A stretch of 64,000 nucleotides of DNA from JAUWVG01 sp964633715 (GCA_964633715.1 CAZWHQ010000007.1:43401-107400); one strand, 5' to 3'; shown: positions 40,510-49,537, numbered from the stretch's first letter. The notes: generated by a model not told the origin, from the sequence alone. A program made the numbers and translations.

Positions 40510-41241
40510 TCAATCACCCAGGTCAAAATCATCTCCTAAATAGTTCTTTTTCACTGAATCTGAAGAGATCAACTCTTGTGGAGTTCCCTCCTTTAAAATT
40601 TGACCATTATCTATGATGTAGGCACGATCCGTGATCTTCAGAGTCTCTCTGACACTGTGATCTGTAATGAGAAGTCCGATATTTCGCTTTTTCAATGAAA
40701 GAATGATCTCCTGAAGATCTAGAATAGCCAAAGGATCAATTCCTGTAAAAGGCTCGTCCAAGAGAATGAAGATCGGATTCATGATCAACGCCCTGCCGAT
40801 CTCTAAGCGCCTCCTTTCCCCTCCAGAAAGCGTGAAGGCCTTAGAGTCGGTCAGGCTATCCAATCCAAGTTCTTCCAGGATATCGGCCAGTTCACCGTAT
40901 TCTCTGGAAGAAATATCTCGAGTGATTTCTTTTACGGCTAAAAGATTGTCTGCGACACTTAACCTTCTGAATGAGGATGGCTCTTGAGGAAGGAGGCACA
41001 CTCCTTTTCTGGCTCTTTTGTACATTGAGACTCCCGTGATCTCCTCCTCATCCAGGAATATCTGCCCAGCATCTTGAGCAATAAGACCAAGAATTAAAGA
41101 AAAAGTTGTCGTTTTCCCTGCACCATTAGGCCCAAGAAGACCGACAATTTCGCCCCTTTTGACAGAGATAGACACATCATCAACAACTTTCTTTTTACGG
41201 AAACTTTTTTCCAATCCAACAGCAGCTAAATGATCTTTCAT
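40510..41241 (-). CDS. lptB: LPS export ABC transporter ATP-binding protein LptB
   Basis: A 243-residue ABC ATPase with Walker A LGPNGAGKTTTF, signature LSGGERRRLEIGRAL, Walker B ILLDEPFTGIDP and the switch His (ITDHSVRE). The LptB-specific segment around the Q-loop, LLPQEPSSFRRLSVADN, is present. It drives LPS transport to the outer membrane with LptF/LptG, which are elsewhere. It lies 3 bases after the LptC/LptA-type gene. Confidence 0.95.
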   Translation of the reverse strand: MKDHLAAVGLEKSFRKKKVVDDVSISVKRGEIVGLLGPNGAGKTTTFSLILGLIAQDAGQIFLDEEEITGVSMYKRARKGVCLLPQEPSSFRRLSVADNLLAVKEITRDISSREYGELADILEELGLDSLTDSKAFTLSGGERRRLEIGRALIMNPIFILLDEPFTGIDPLAILDLQEIILSLKKRNIGLLITDHSVRETLKITDRAYIIDNGQILKEGTPQELISSDSVKKNYLGDDFDLGD

Positions 41242-41244
41242 TGT

Positions 41245-43086
41245 TCACGATTTTATGACGGAAAGTGATCTTTCCTGACCTTGATTTTCAACGATGATTT
41301 TATCATCGGCTAAAAAAAATGTCAATTTGTCACCCTCGATTTTCCCCCTATCCTTGTCGATCAAAACCGGATTTCCAAGCAGTACGATTTTTTCATCATC
41401 CAAATCAAATTGGGCCTCTTTCCCTCTGCCTTCAGACCGCTGTTGAGCAATAATCACATTTCCAATAGCTTCGAATCTTTGCATCTCCCCCTGCTCCTCA
41501 TCAAAATGGACCATGATAGTTCTTGACGTCATCAGAGCCTCTTTAGCTTTCAGCGAACATGGCCCTCCACTGAATGTGATGGTTTTCCTTTCCGGATTAT
41601 AACTCATTGTTTTGGCAGAGATTTCCACCCTTCCTTGATTCTGACTGTTTTTCGATTCATACGGAAAAATCGATTTCACCTGTCCTCCACATTCTATCTT
41701 CCCAGTTCTCTTGTCGACAGTCAGATCGTCGGCTTGTAAGATCTCCTTTTCTTGCCAGCTCTTGACTCCTCCTGTAAATATAAAACGCTCCTCTTCGGCA
41801 GAATATCTCATTTTATCTGAAGTAATAAAAATAGATTGATCCTGAGAAAAGAAACCCATTGTGCTTTTTTCATTTCCAGGATTCAAAATGACTTTCACTT
41901 TTCCAGAAGCTTCAAGATTGTTTTTCTCTGTATCCAGGACAATTTCCATTGCTGAAATCTTATAATCCCTAGAAGAGAGAGCTGCCAGATGTTCGCTGCT
42001 TCCTTTGATCTGAAGACCCTCTATCGCCTCAACAATGATAAGGGATTCCCCCTCGACAATTCTTTCTTCTTTTGTCTTCCCATCCCCATCGACTAAACGA
42101 GCCTGCCCAAGAGCATAAAATTCTTTCAACTCCCCTTCCTGGTTCAACTCGAACTTCAGGGAGTCCGATTCCCCTTGTTGAGAATCCCCTGAAGGAAAAA
42201 GGAATTTAAAAAGGCAATGTCCTTCAGCTTCAAGAGTCCTTATCTTGGGAAGATCAACGAAGGCTAAAAGATTCACTTCATCAGCCTGGACATGACGCTC
42301 TATTCTCCCATCCCCATCTTGGACAATTGTGCCGACAACATTTCCTTTGAGAAGGACGGACTGTACATGCTCTTCCTCGGGGAACAATTTAAATTCTACA
42401 TAGTCTGCTGAACCATGACTTTTCCCCTGAGAAAACTCTATGCGCCCCTCCATTCGCCCCCTTTTATTCGCTCTCAGATAGACAAATTTCTCCCCTTTCA
42501 CAATCATAGGAGAAGAAGAATCCAATCGTGTCGTCAACTCCAAATAAACTTGCTTTTTAAGCTCCAGTTTTTCTTCCTTAATAAGATAGATTATCTCGTT
42601 CGCATCTCCAGTGATTCTGTCTGAAGAAAAGACAGCCTTTTTTTTTGTTTTAAAGACTTCTGCTTCCCTGTCGTATTCTAAATAAGAACCTTCAAGGGTA
42701 GCATCTTTATATCGAATTTTGGCTTTCCCCTTCAAGAGAAAGTGTGTCCAATTTTGATCATAAACAATCTCATCAGCATAAAGCTCATATTGACCTTTGT
42801 ATTTAAACCAAACGTTTCCGACAGCATGGAGCAGCCCTTCTTCATCAATAAACTGCTCATCGAATTGGCCTTCCAGCGGTATTTCACCTTCTTTCTCCTC
42901 AAAAAATTCCCCCCTTTTCATTTTTTCCGTTTTTTCGGGAGGTGATTCATTCTCAACACGTTTCGCTTCAGGCTTCCGATTGGAATATGAGATGAAATTG
43001 ATGGCAATGACCGCAACAATAACAAAAAGGACTCCTGCTATTAAAATCTTGAGAAGTCGTGCAAGATTAAGTTTTGTGCTTGCCAT
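41245..43086 (-). CDS. LptC/LptA-type LPS bridge protein (fused, 613 residues)
   Basis: A 613-residue protein with an N-terminal transmembrane anchor (about residues 10-32) and a long chain of OstA/LptA beta-jellyroll repeats, seen as recurring GNVWFKYKGQYELYADEIVYDQ, LEGSYLEYDREAEVF, FSGGPCSLKAKEAL and GKEAQFDLDDEKIVLLGNPVLI. LptC has about 190 residues and LptA about 180; here one protein covers both or more. It should form the periplasmic LPS bridge directly in front of lptB, as lptC and lptA do elsewhere. It follows recJ by 58 bases. Confidence 0.88.
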   Translation of the reverse strand: MASTKLNLARLLKILIAGVLFVIVAVIAINFISYSNRKPEAKRVENESPPEKTEKMKRGEFFEEKEGEIPLEGQFDEQFIDEEGLLHAVGNVWFKYKGQYELYADEIVYDQNWTHFLLKGKAKIRYKDATLEGSYLEYDREAEVFKTKKKAVFSSDRITGDANEIIYLIKEEKLELKKQVYLELTTRLDSSSPMIVKGEKFVYLRANKRGRMEGRIEFSQGKSHGSADYVEFKLFPEEEHVQSVLLKGNVVGTIVQDGDGRIERHVQADEVNLLAFVDLPKIRTLEAEGHCLFKFLFPSGDSQQGESDSLKFELNQEGELKEFYALGQARLVDGDGKTKEERIVEGESLIIVEAIEGLQIKGSSEHLAALSSRDYKISAMEIVLDTEKNNLEASGKVKVILNPGNEKSTMGFFSQDQSIFITSDKMRYSAEEERFIFTGGVKSWQEKEILQADDLTVDKRTGKIECGGQVKSIFPYESKNSQNQGRVEISAKTMSYNPERKTITFSGGPCSLKAKEALMTSRTIMVHFDEEQGEMQRFEAIGNVIIAQQRSEGRGKEAQFDLDDEKIVLLGNPVLIDKDRGKIEGDKLTFFLADDKIIVENQGQERSLSVIKS

Positions 43087-43144
43087 TTCTATTCAATTGA
43101 AAAAAGAGATTCCCCTCTATTATACTCTTATTCAAGGCTTTGAG

Positions 43145-44842
43145 CTATGCAGATTTCTTCATGTCTTCTAGAGACAGATTAAGCCTTTCTTCTCCCAAAT
43201 AGATAGAAGTCTGGACCGAATAGGCAATATCGACATAGTCTCCCTTGCGGATTGTATCGGCCAGATCTCCCATTCCCCATCCTAAAGCTTCAAAAGCTCT
43301 CCCATTATGTTTGAGCAAAAATTTACAATGCTTCCCCTGTAATTTTTTTGGTTCAAAAAGCACTTCGGCCTTTTCGGTCATAAATATGGGCTTGGGATTC
43401 CCGACTCCAAAAGGAGAGAGAAGGGTCAGGTAATCTAGAAATCTGGAATCAATTTGATCGAATTGGATTTGGGCATCGATATTTATCTTCTTTTTCAGAT
43501 CTTCATCGGATATTCTAGACCCTGCATAGGCCGTAACAGCCGAACGAAAAACATCCATATTATCAACCATAAGCTCACATCCAACAGCAAGAGTATGCCC
43601 TCCATGGTTGAGACATAAATTCCTATTTGCATATAAACAATCAATAAGAGAAAATTCTTTGATACTCCTCCCCGATCCAAGAGCCTTTCCCTTGTCTATA
43701 GCGAAAAGGAGAACAGGACGATGAAACAGCTCTTTCAGCTTCGAGGCCACAATGCCGATAACACCCCGATGCCAATTTTCGCACCCCAAAACAAAGAGCT
43801 TATACTTTTTTTCAAGAGACCGGATTTTTATCATCTTCAGGGCTTGAGTAAATATTTTTTCTTCAACATTTCGTCTCTTCGTATTCAGCCGGTCAAGATC
43901 CAGGACAAGATCACGGCATTCCTCGACGTCTTTAGAGAAGAAAAGACGGACTGCCATATCAGCTTTTCCCATTCGCCCGGCTGCGTTTATCCGAGGTCCA
44001 ATCCTGAAACCCACATCCCCTACAGATACTTTATTGCCGCTCAACTGGCAGATGTCTAGGAGACTTTTCAGTCCCGGATTGGAGGCATTCTCTAAACCCT
44101 TTAAACCAAATTTAACAAACAACCTGTTTTCCCCACGCAGAGCTGCAACATCGGCCACAGTTCCTATAGACACAAGCTTTAAATAGTGTGGGAGAAGCTC
44201 TTTTCGTCCATCTTCTTCAAAGAGAGCTTGAATGAGCTTAAAAACAACACCGATTCCTGCAAGGTTTTTATCTGGATAATTGGCATTTTGGATTACTGGA
44301 TTGAGGACTGCAAGAGCTTGTGGGAGGTCTGCTCCTGGAAGGTGATGATCTGTTATAATGACATCCACTCCATGAGTTTTGGCGCGTTCAACAAATTCTA
44401 TGGCCTTGATACCGCAGTCTACACTGACAACAACCTGGGCCTTTTTTTCAAGAACGATATCCAAATAGCTCGCCTTTATTCCATAGCCCTGGGACAGCCG
44501 ATTCGGGATGAAATATTCCACGTCCCCACCAAAAGCCTGAAGCGCTTTTTTTAATATAACCACAGAAAGGACTCCATCGACATCATAATCGCCAAAAATC
44601 ACGATTTTTTCTCTACGCAAACACGCGTTAAGGAGCCTGTCCACGGCTGCTCTCATCCCAGACAGGAGAAATGGATCTTGCAGATTTTCTAAGGTGCCAT
44701 ACAAAAAATCTTGGGCTTTTTCTCGAGTTGTGATGTTTCTATTGACCAAAATCCGGGCAATCTCAAGGGGAATATCCATTTCACTGGAAAGAGTCTTTGC
44801 CGGCTCAAAGTTTGCAGGATATATCCAAATGGCTTCATTCAT
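43145..44842 (-). CDS. recJ: Single-stranded-DNA-specific exonuclease RecJ
   Basis: A 565-residue 5'-3' exonuclease for recombination and mismatch repair. DHH-family motifs are visible: VIFGDYDVDGVLSVVIL (motif I), VSVDCGIKA, IITDHHLPG (motif III) and in DHHA1 the NHGGHTLAVGCEL stretch; the C-terminal OB-fold region follows. It opens the long minus-strand run recJ-lpt-rpoN-pts and is divergent from ftsY. Its promoter puts the transcript start next to the ATG. Confidence 0.95.
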   Translation of the reverse strand: MNEAIWIYPANFEPAKTLSSEMDIPLEIARILVNRNITTREKAQDFLYGTLENLQDPFLLSGMRAAVDRLLNACLRREKIVIFGDYDVDGVLSVVILKKALQAFGGDVEYFIPNRLSQGYGIKASYLDIVLEKKAQVVVSVDCGIKAIEFVERAKTHGVDVIITDHHLPGADLPQALAVLNPVIQNANYPDKNLAGIGVVFKLIQALFEEDGRKELLPHYLKLVSIGTVADVAALRGENRLFVKFGLKGLENASNPGLKSLLDICQLSGNKVSVGDVGFRIGPRINAAGRMGKADMAVRLFFSKDVEECRDLVLDLDRLNTKRRNVEEKIFTQALKMIKIRSLEKKYKLFVLGCENWHRGVIGIVASKLKELFHRPVLLFAIDKGKALGSGRSIKEFSLIDCLYANRNLCLNHGGHTLAVGCELMVDNMDVFRSAVTAYAGSRISDEDLKKKINIDAQIQFDQIDSRFLDYLTLLSPFGVGNPKPIFMTEKAEVLFEPKKLQGKHCKFLLKHNGRAFEALGWGMGDLADTIRKGDYVDIAYSVQTSIYLGEERLNLSLEDMKKSA

Positions 44843-44851
44843 AAGTGAGAC

Positions 44852-44880
44852 ACTTTAGCATATTTAATCTGTTTTGTCAG
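44852..44880 (-). promoter_or_regulatory. Promoter of recJ, probably leaderless
   Basis: Minus strand: CTGACA (44880-44875), 17-base spacer, TAAAGT (44857-44852), preceded by TGC as an extended -10. Nine bases (gtctcactt) separate the -10 from ATG 44842; there is no Shine-Dalgarno sequence. Confidence 0.68.
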
Positions 44881-44962
44881 AAATTCTAAAAAATTCACAA
44901 GGCAAGATGAAAAAAAGAGATTAGAGAAAACATCGACATTTTTCATGAATTATGCAGAGAAA

Positions 44963-44991
44963 TTGACTTTAAATAGACCCAAAAATATAAT
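44963..44991 (+). promoter_or_regulatory. Promoter of ftsY and the rib genes, probably leaderless
   Basis: TTGACT (44963-44968), 17-base spacer, consensus TATAAT (44986-44991), then 9 bases (aaaagagtc) to ATG 45001. No normally spaced ribosome site. This is one of the best matches to the sigma-70 consensus in the window. Confidence 0.8.
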
Positions 44992-45000
44992 AAAAGAGTC

Positions 45001-45894
45001 ATGCTGGCCAATCTGAGAGAAAAACTTACGCGGACTAGAAATTCATTCAAATCTAAATTCGATGATTTGCTCAAATCGCAGAAGGAGTACGAGGACATAC
45101 TTTCTGCATTGGAAGAATCCCTCATTTTGGCAGATGTCGGAGTTGGCACAACAGATAAAATCATCACATCCATCAAAGAAAAAAGTAAAAAATCGGATAC
45201 CTTTATAACAATAAGTGAAATCCTTAAAGAAGAGATTGAAAGAACTCTTTCTCAATTCCCATTGGAAATGAATCTTGACCAATCCCGATCGGTCGTGATG
45301 CTGGTGGGTATCAACGGGGGCGGGAAGACAACCTCTCTGGCCAAACTGGCCTATTTTTATAAGAACCAAGGGAAAAACTGTCTTTTGGTCGCCGGAGACA
45401 CCTTCCGAGCCGCAGCCCAGGAGCAACTCTCTATATGGGGAAAAAAGCTGAATATTCCAGTGATAAAAGGACAGTACAAAGCCGACCCCGCATCAGTAGT
45501 CTTCGACTCCATCCAATCATTCAAAGCCCATGACTACCAGATGCTCCTCATAGATACGGCTGGTCGTATTCACACAAACGTCAATCTCATGCACGAACTT
45601 GAGAAAATTAAACGAATTATATCAAGAGAACTGGAGGGGGGCCCGCATGAAGTTCTTCTCGTCCTAGATGCCAGTATTGGCCAGAATGCTTTAGTCCAGG
45701 CAAGAGAATTTTTAAAGTTTTCAGGTATTTCCGGAGTATTTTTAACAAAATTGGATGGAACAGCAAAGGGAGGAAGTGTCTTAAGTATCGTCGATGAACT
45801 CGAACTTCCCATCAAATTTATAGGCATCGGGGAAGGGGAGAAGGATATGATGTCTTTTTCTCCAAAAGAATACGTCAATGCACTTTTCACATGA
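45001..45894 (+). CDS. ftsY: Signal recognition particle receptor FtsY
   Basis: A 297-residue SRP GTPase with only the N and G domains; the acidic A domain of E. coli FtsY is absent, as in many bacteria. GTPase motifs: GINGGGKTTSLAKLA (G1), DTFRAAAQEQL (G2), DTAGR (G3), LDASIGQNAL and TKLDGTAKGG (G4), GIGEGEKDM. It targets ribosome-nascent chains to SecYEG. Its stop overlaps ribD by 4 bases (ATGA), so it leads a riboflavin operon, an unusual association. Confidence 0.95.
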   Translation: MLANLREKLTRTRNSFKSKFDDLLKSQKEYEDILSALEESLILADVGVGTTDKIITSIKEKSKKSDTFITISEILKEEIERTLSQFPLEMNLDQSRSVVMLVGINGGGKTTSLAKLAYFYKNQGKNCLLVAGDTFRAAAQEQLSIWGKKLNIPVIKGQYKADPASVVFDSIQSFKAHDYQMLLIDTAGRIHTNVNLMHELEKIKRIISRELEGGPHEVLLVLDASIGQNALVQAREFLKFSGISGVFLTKLDGTAKGGSVLSIVDELELPIKFIGIGEGEKDMMSFSPKEYVNALFT

Positions 45895-46991
45895 TAAGCC
45901 TCAGAGATAGATCTTATCTTGAAATGGCCTACAGCCTTGCCCAGAAAGCCAAAGGTTGGACAAGTCCAAACCCTTATGTCGGAGCCGTAATAGTCAAAAA
46001 TAGATCCATAATTGGTTCTGGGTACCACAAAGGCCCTGGCCAAGCTCATGCAGAAGTCGTTGCTCTGCAAAAGGCCGGGCCTTCCCAATTTAACAGCACC
46101 ATATATTTGACCTTGGAACCCTGTATTCACTGGGGAAGGACTCCTCCCTGTATTGAATCTTTACTGAAATCCAAACCCCAGCGAGTTGTCATATCTGCTC
46201 CTGATCAAAATCCTCTTGTCTACAACAAGGGAATCCGAGCCCTGAGAGAATCTGGGATTGATGTTTCTGTTGGGCTTCTCCAAGAAAAAAATGATGTTCT
46301 CAATGAGGCCTATAACAAGTATATCACTAAAAAGATTCCGTTTGTTACACTTAAAGCGGCTTTAAGTCTTGACGGAAAAATGGCGACAAAAAAGTTCTCT
46401 TCACAATGGATATCATCTTCACAGACCAGAGAGTACACACAGCTCCTCCGGGGAGAACATGATGCGATTTTGATCGGCATTCAAACACTTCTCAAAGATA
46501 ATCCAAGGCTGACACTTCGTCATCCCAGCTGGACAGGAAAGAAACAATTGCGAATTATTCTTGACCCTGACCTTCGAATTCCGATACATTCACGGATTTT
46601 AAGCACTTTATCAAGCGGAGAAATAATTGTCTTCACAAAAAAACCGACGGCATCTCAAAAGGCAGTGAACCTGAAAAAAAGAGGAGCGGAAGTGATCTCT
46701 CTTCCCGGGTCCAGCACTCAAATCAGTTTAAAACGCGTTCTTTTTTGGTTAGGACAGCACGAGATCTCGAGTGTCCTCGTTGAGGGGGGGGGACGTCTCC
46801 ACACATCCTTTTTAGATCAAAGACTTGCGGATAAAATCTTTATCTCTTTATCTCCTAAACTCATCGGAGGCAAAAACGCACCAGCTCTTTTTCAGGGAAG
46901 GGGAGTAAAGTCTGTACAGGATGCTATCCAACTGCATAAGGTTCGCTATTATCAAATTGAAAATGATATTATTTTAGAGGGGTATTTCTGA
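45891..46991 (+). CDS. ribD: Bifunctional riboflavin deaminase/reductase RibD
   Basis: A 366-residue enzyme catalysing two steps: deamination of the pyrimidine (N-terminal domain with zinc ligands in HAEVVALQKAG and LEPCIHWGRTPPCIESL) and reduction of the ribosyl side chain (C-terminal DHFR-like domain, with TLKAALSLDGKMAT and VEGGGRLHTSFL). ATG overlaps ftsY and the stop overlaps ribE as TGATG. No FMN riboswitch can precede it because it overlaps ftsY. Confidence 0.95.
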   Translation: MISLRDRSYLEMAYSLAQKAKGWTSPNPYVGAVIVKNRSIIGSGYHKGPGQAHAEVVALQKAGPSQFNSTIYLTLEPCIHWGRTPPCIESLLKSKPQRVVISAPDQNPLVYNKGIRALRESGIDVSVGLLQEKNDVLNEAYNKYITKKIPFVTLKAALSLDGKMATKKFSSQWISSSQTREYTQLLRGEHDAILIGIQTLLKDNPRLTLRHPSWTGKKQLRIILDPDLRIPIHSRILSTLSSGEIIVFTKKPTASQKAVNLKKRGAEVISLPGSSTQISLKRVLFWLGQHEISSVLVEGGGRLHTSFLDQRLADKIFISLSPKLIGGKNAPALFQGRGVKSVQDAIQLHKVRYYQIENDIILEGYF

Positions 46992-47575
46992 TGTTTACAG
47001 GAATTATTAACCATCTAGGCTATTTTCGAGAGTACAGCCTGGGAAAGAAGGTTCTATCCATCGAAGCATCAACCGTCGCTCCCAAACTTGAAATTGGAGA
47101 TAGCCTGGCCATTAACGGAGTCTGCCTGAGCCTTATTAAAAAAGACAAAAACGTTCTTTCTTTTAACATTTCAGAGGAAACCTACCGTTTTACAAATCTC
47201 GGTGCTCTTCGAAAAAGAGACATTCTGAATCTTGAGCTCCCCGTGACCCTTTCAACTCCTCTAAGTGGACATCTCGTTACAGGACACGTCGATACAACTG
47301 GAAAAATTCTCAAGATTGCATCCTCCGGGAGTGGGAAGAGAGTCACCTTTTCTTTCCCTAAGAAACTCAGGCCATATCTTGTTCCCAAAGGATCTGTTTG
47401 TATCAATGGCATAAGTCTCACTATTGCGACAGTCTCATCTTTATCGTTTGACGTTGAGCTCATCCCTATTACTCTGGAAAATTCCAATCTGGGAGTTCTT
47501 AAAAGAGGAGACACGGTTAATATCGAAAGTGACATCATCGGCAAATACGTGTATAATCGGCAAGTTATAGAATGA
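46991..47575 (+). CDS. ribE: Riboflavin synthase alpha subunit
   Basis: A 194-residue enzyme that dismutates two 6,7-dimethyl-8-ribityllumazine molecules to riboflavin. Two lumazine-binding repeats are visible: MFTGIINHLGYFREY with SLAINGVCLSL, and GHLVTGHVDTTGKI with VCINGISLTIATV. Length and motif order are typical. One-base TGATG overlap with ribD and 21 bases to ribBA. Confidence 0.95.
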   Translation: MFTGIINHLGYFREYSLGKKVLSIEASTVAPKLEIGDSLAINGVCLSLIKKDKNVLSFNISEETYRFTNLGALRKRDILNLELPVTLSTPLSGHLVTGHVDTTGKILKIASSGSGKRVTFSFPKKLRPYLVPKGSVCINGISLTIATVSSLSFDVELIPITLENSNLGVLKRGDTVNIESDIIGKYVYNRQVIE

Positions 47576-47596
47576 CAGAAAATAAGGAATGTTTTT

Positions 47597-48814
47597 ATGA
47601 ACAGAAAATCTCAAGTCGCCACAGTTGACCAAGCTATTCAAGCTGTCAAATCCGGAAAATTAATCATTATCGTGGATGACGAAGATCGTGAGAATGAAGG
47701 CGATCTTATGGTCGCCGCCGAGAAAGTGACCCCTGATATTATCAATTTTATGGCCAAACACGGACGCGGCCTCATCTGCCTTCCCCTACCCGGAGAAAGG
47801 TTAAAAGAATTGGAGCTCCCCCTAATGGTGTCAGAAAATACGGCCACATTTCAAACGGCATTCACCGTGTCTATCGATGCCAAAGAAGGAACAACTACAG
47901 GCATCTCATCCTTTGATAGGGCTAAAACAATCCTGTCAGTCGTGGATCCCAAGACAAAACCTTCAGATCTTGCACGCCCTGGACACATTTTTCCTTTGCA
48001 GGCTATGAATGGAGGTGTCCTCGAAAGAGCAGGACAGACGGAAGCAGCGGTCGACATCACGCGGCTCGCAGGTCTATATCCAGCAGGAGTCATTTGCGAA
48101 ATCATGAACGAAGACGGATCAATGGCCAGAATGCCGGAATTGATGGAGTACAGCTCAACCTATGACATTCCCATATTAACCGTCACAGATCTAATCAAAT
48201 ACAGGATGAAGAACGAGACGCTTGTCACCAAGGTTGGAGAAACTAAACTTCCAACAAAATACGGCGATTTTAAGCTTCTCGTATATGAAGACAGCATACA
48301 CAAAGAGCACCATCTCGCTTTAGTTGCTGGAGACATCAAAGAGGGAGAGCCCACGCTGGTCAGAGCTCACTCCCAGTGTTTGACAGGAGACACCTTCGGC
48401 TCCATCCGATGCGACTGTGGAGATCAACTCCACCTCTCTATGGAAATGATCCAGAAAGAGGGAAAAGGGGTCATTCTGTATATCCTCAATCAGGAGGGAA
48501 GAGGAATTGGGCTCATCAACAAGATAAAAGCCTATGCACTCCAGGATAAAGGAGTCGATACGGTTGAGGCAAACGAAAAGCTCGGTTTTAAATCCGATCA
48601 CAGAGACTATGGAATAGGCGCTCAGATACTTGTCGCCCTCGGTGTCACAAAACTCCGCCTCATCACAAACAATCCCCGAAAATTTATCGGGCTGTCTGGG
48701 TATAACCTGGAGATTGTGGACCGAATTCCCCTGGAAATCCCTCCATGTGAAAGTAACCGTTATTACCTGAAAACCAAAAAAGAAAAAATGGGCCACATCC
48801 TCGACATGGTTTAG
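47597..48814 (+). CDS. ribBA: Bifunctional DHBP synthase / GTP cyclohydrolase II
   Basis: A 405-residue enzyme providing both precursors of riboflavin. Residues about 1-200 form 3,4-dihydroxy-2-butanone-4-phosphate synthase (VDDEDRENEGDLMVAAE, RPGHIFPLQA, RAGQTEAAVDI); residues about 205-400 form GTP cyclohydrolase II, with zinc cysteines in HSQCLTGDTFGSIRCDCG and the GRGIGLINKI loop. The lumazine synthase gene ribH, which usually completes the operon, does not follow; a different intergenic region starts here. Confidence 0.95.
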   Translation: MNRKSQVATVDQAIQAVKSGKLIIIVDDEDRENEGDLMVAAEKVTPDIINFMAKHGRGLICLPLPGERLKELELPLMVSENTATFQTAFTVSIDAKEGTTTGISSFDRAKTILSVVDPKTKPSDLARPGHIFPLQAMNGGVLERAGQTEAAVDITRLAGLYPAGVICEIMNEDGSMARMPELMEYSSTYDIPILTVTDLIKYRMKNETLVTKVGETKLPTKYGDFKLLVYEDSIHKEHHLALVAGDIKEGEPTLVRAHSQCLTGDTFGSIRCDCGDQLHLSMEMIQKEGKGVILYILNQEGRGIGLINKIKAYALQDKGVDTVEANEKLGFKSDHRDYGIGAQILVALGVTKLRLITNNPRKFIGLSGYNLEIVDRIPLEIPPCESNRYYLKTKKEKMGHILDMV

Positions 48815-48826
48815 CGGAAGTCTCCT

Positions 48827-48917
48827 CACCACCATCCACTCCGGGATAAGATACATCCACCCCTTATGTATAATGGACTCCATCCGGATTTCTCCTTCAT
48901 GCCTGCCTCCCAGAACT
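48827..48917 (+). repeat. Degenerate intergenic repeat, related to 63502-63625
   Basis: The blocks CACCACCATC (48827-48836), CTCCGGGATAAGATAC (48839-48854) and ATCCACCCC (48855-48863) occur in the same order near 63502-63556, where two extra 9-base units containing CTTCGCG separate them. A second part (CGGATTTCTCC at 48885-48895, TCCCAGAACT at 48908-48917) matches 63598-63625 in opposite orientation. This lies between ribBA and the promoter of the HEAT protein and has no coding support. Confidence 0.6.
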
Positions 48918-48964
48918 CAAAATATATCAAGGAAATGGGGAGACTTTCTTTGAAATTTTAACGT

Positions 48965-48993
48965 TTGAACTTTTGCTCTTTCTGTTATATATA
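48965..48993 (+). promoter_or_regulatory. Sigma-70-type promoter of the HEAT-repeat gene
   Basis: TTGAAC (48965-48970), 17-base spacer, TATATA (48988-48993), overlapping TATAAT (48990-48995, spacer 19). The ATG is at 49013. Confidence 0.5.
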
Positions 48994-49012
48994 ATAAGTC
49001 CTTGGATGGATC

Positions 49013-49537
49013 ATGGACAGTGAATCAAAATTCTCCCCCAATGAGGAACAAGACCACCTTGAACTTTCTAAATCAGCACAAAAAAAAATCAAGGAGAGCA
49101 AAGATAAGGGAGAGAGGCTCAAGGTTCTTCAATCCATAGCTGTTCTCAACACACCATGGTCTTTTGAAGTTTTATTGGATGCCCTGGCGGACCCGAATGA
49201 GGAAATTCGCCGCTTTATCGTCACACAACTGGCTCAAAAAGAAAATCTCGACCCGAATCTGCTGTATAAACGGCTGTCTCAACCACCCTGGTATATAAAG
49301 ACCGAAGTCCTAAAAATACTCGGACTTCGGAAAAATCCGCGCTCTGCCAAACACATAGAAGTTGTACTCGAGGAATCCAACGACGAAGTTCGCAGGACAG
49401 CCGCCGCAGTCTTGGGAGATATTGGCGGCGAATTCGCACGGGCCCTTCTCGTTAAATTAACCCGGGATCAGAATCCCTTCGTAAGAAAAACCGCTGAAAA
49501 ATCTCTGAGCGAGACGAGTGACCTGAAATTTCTTTAA
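49013..49537 (+). CDS. HEAT-repeat protein of unknown role
   Basis: A 174-residue soluble protein without signal peptide. After a charged N-terminus it has alpha-helical HEAT repeats, seen as PWSFEVLLDALADPNEEIRRFIVTQL, SAKHIEVVLEESNDEVRRTAAAVLGDIG and RALLVKLTRDQNPFVRKTAEKSL. Such repeats form a curved protein-binding scaffold. It does not match a named enzyme, and its neighbours (rib genes, dtd) give no hint. It has an own promoter and its stop overlaps the dtd stop region by 4 bases (TTAA). Confidence 0.8.
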   Translation: MDSESKFSPNEEQDHLELSKSAQKKIKESKDKGERLKVLQSIAVLNTPWSFEVLLDALADPNEEIRRFIVTQLAQKENLDPNLLYKRLSQPPWYIKTEVLKILGLRKNPRSAKHIEVVLEESNDEVRRTAAAVLGDIGGEFARALLVKLTRDQNPFVRKTAEKSLSETSDLKFL

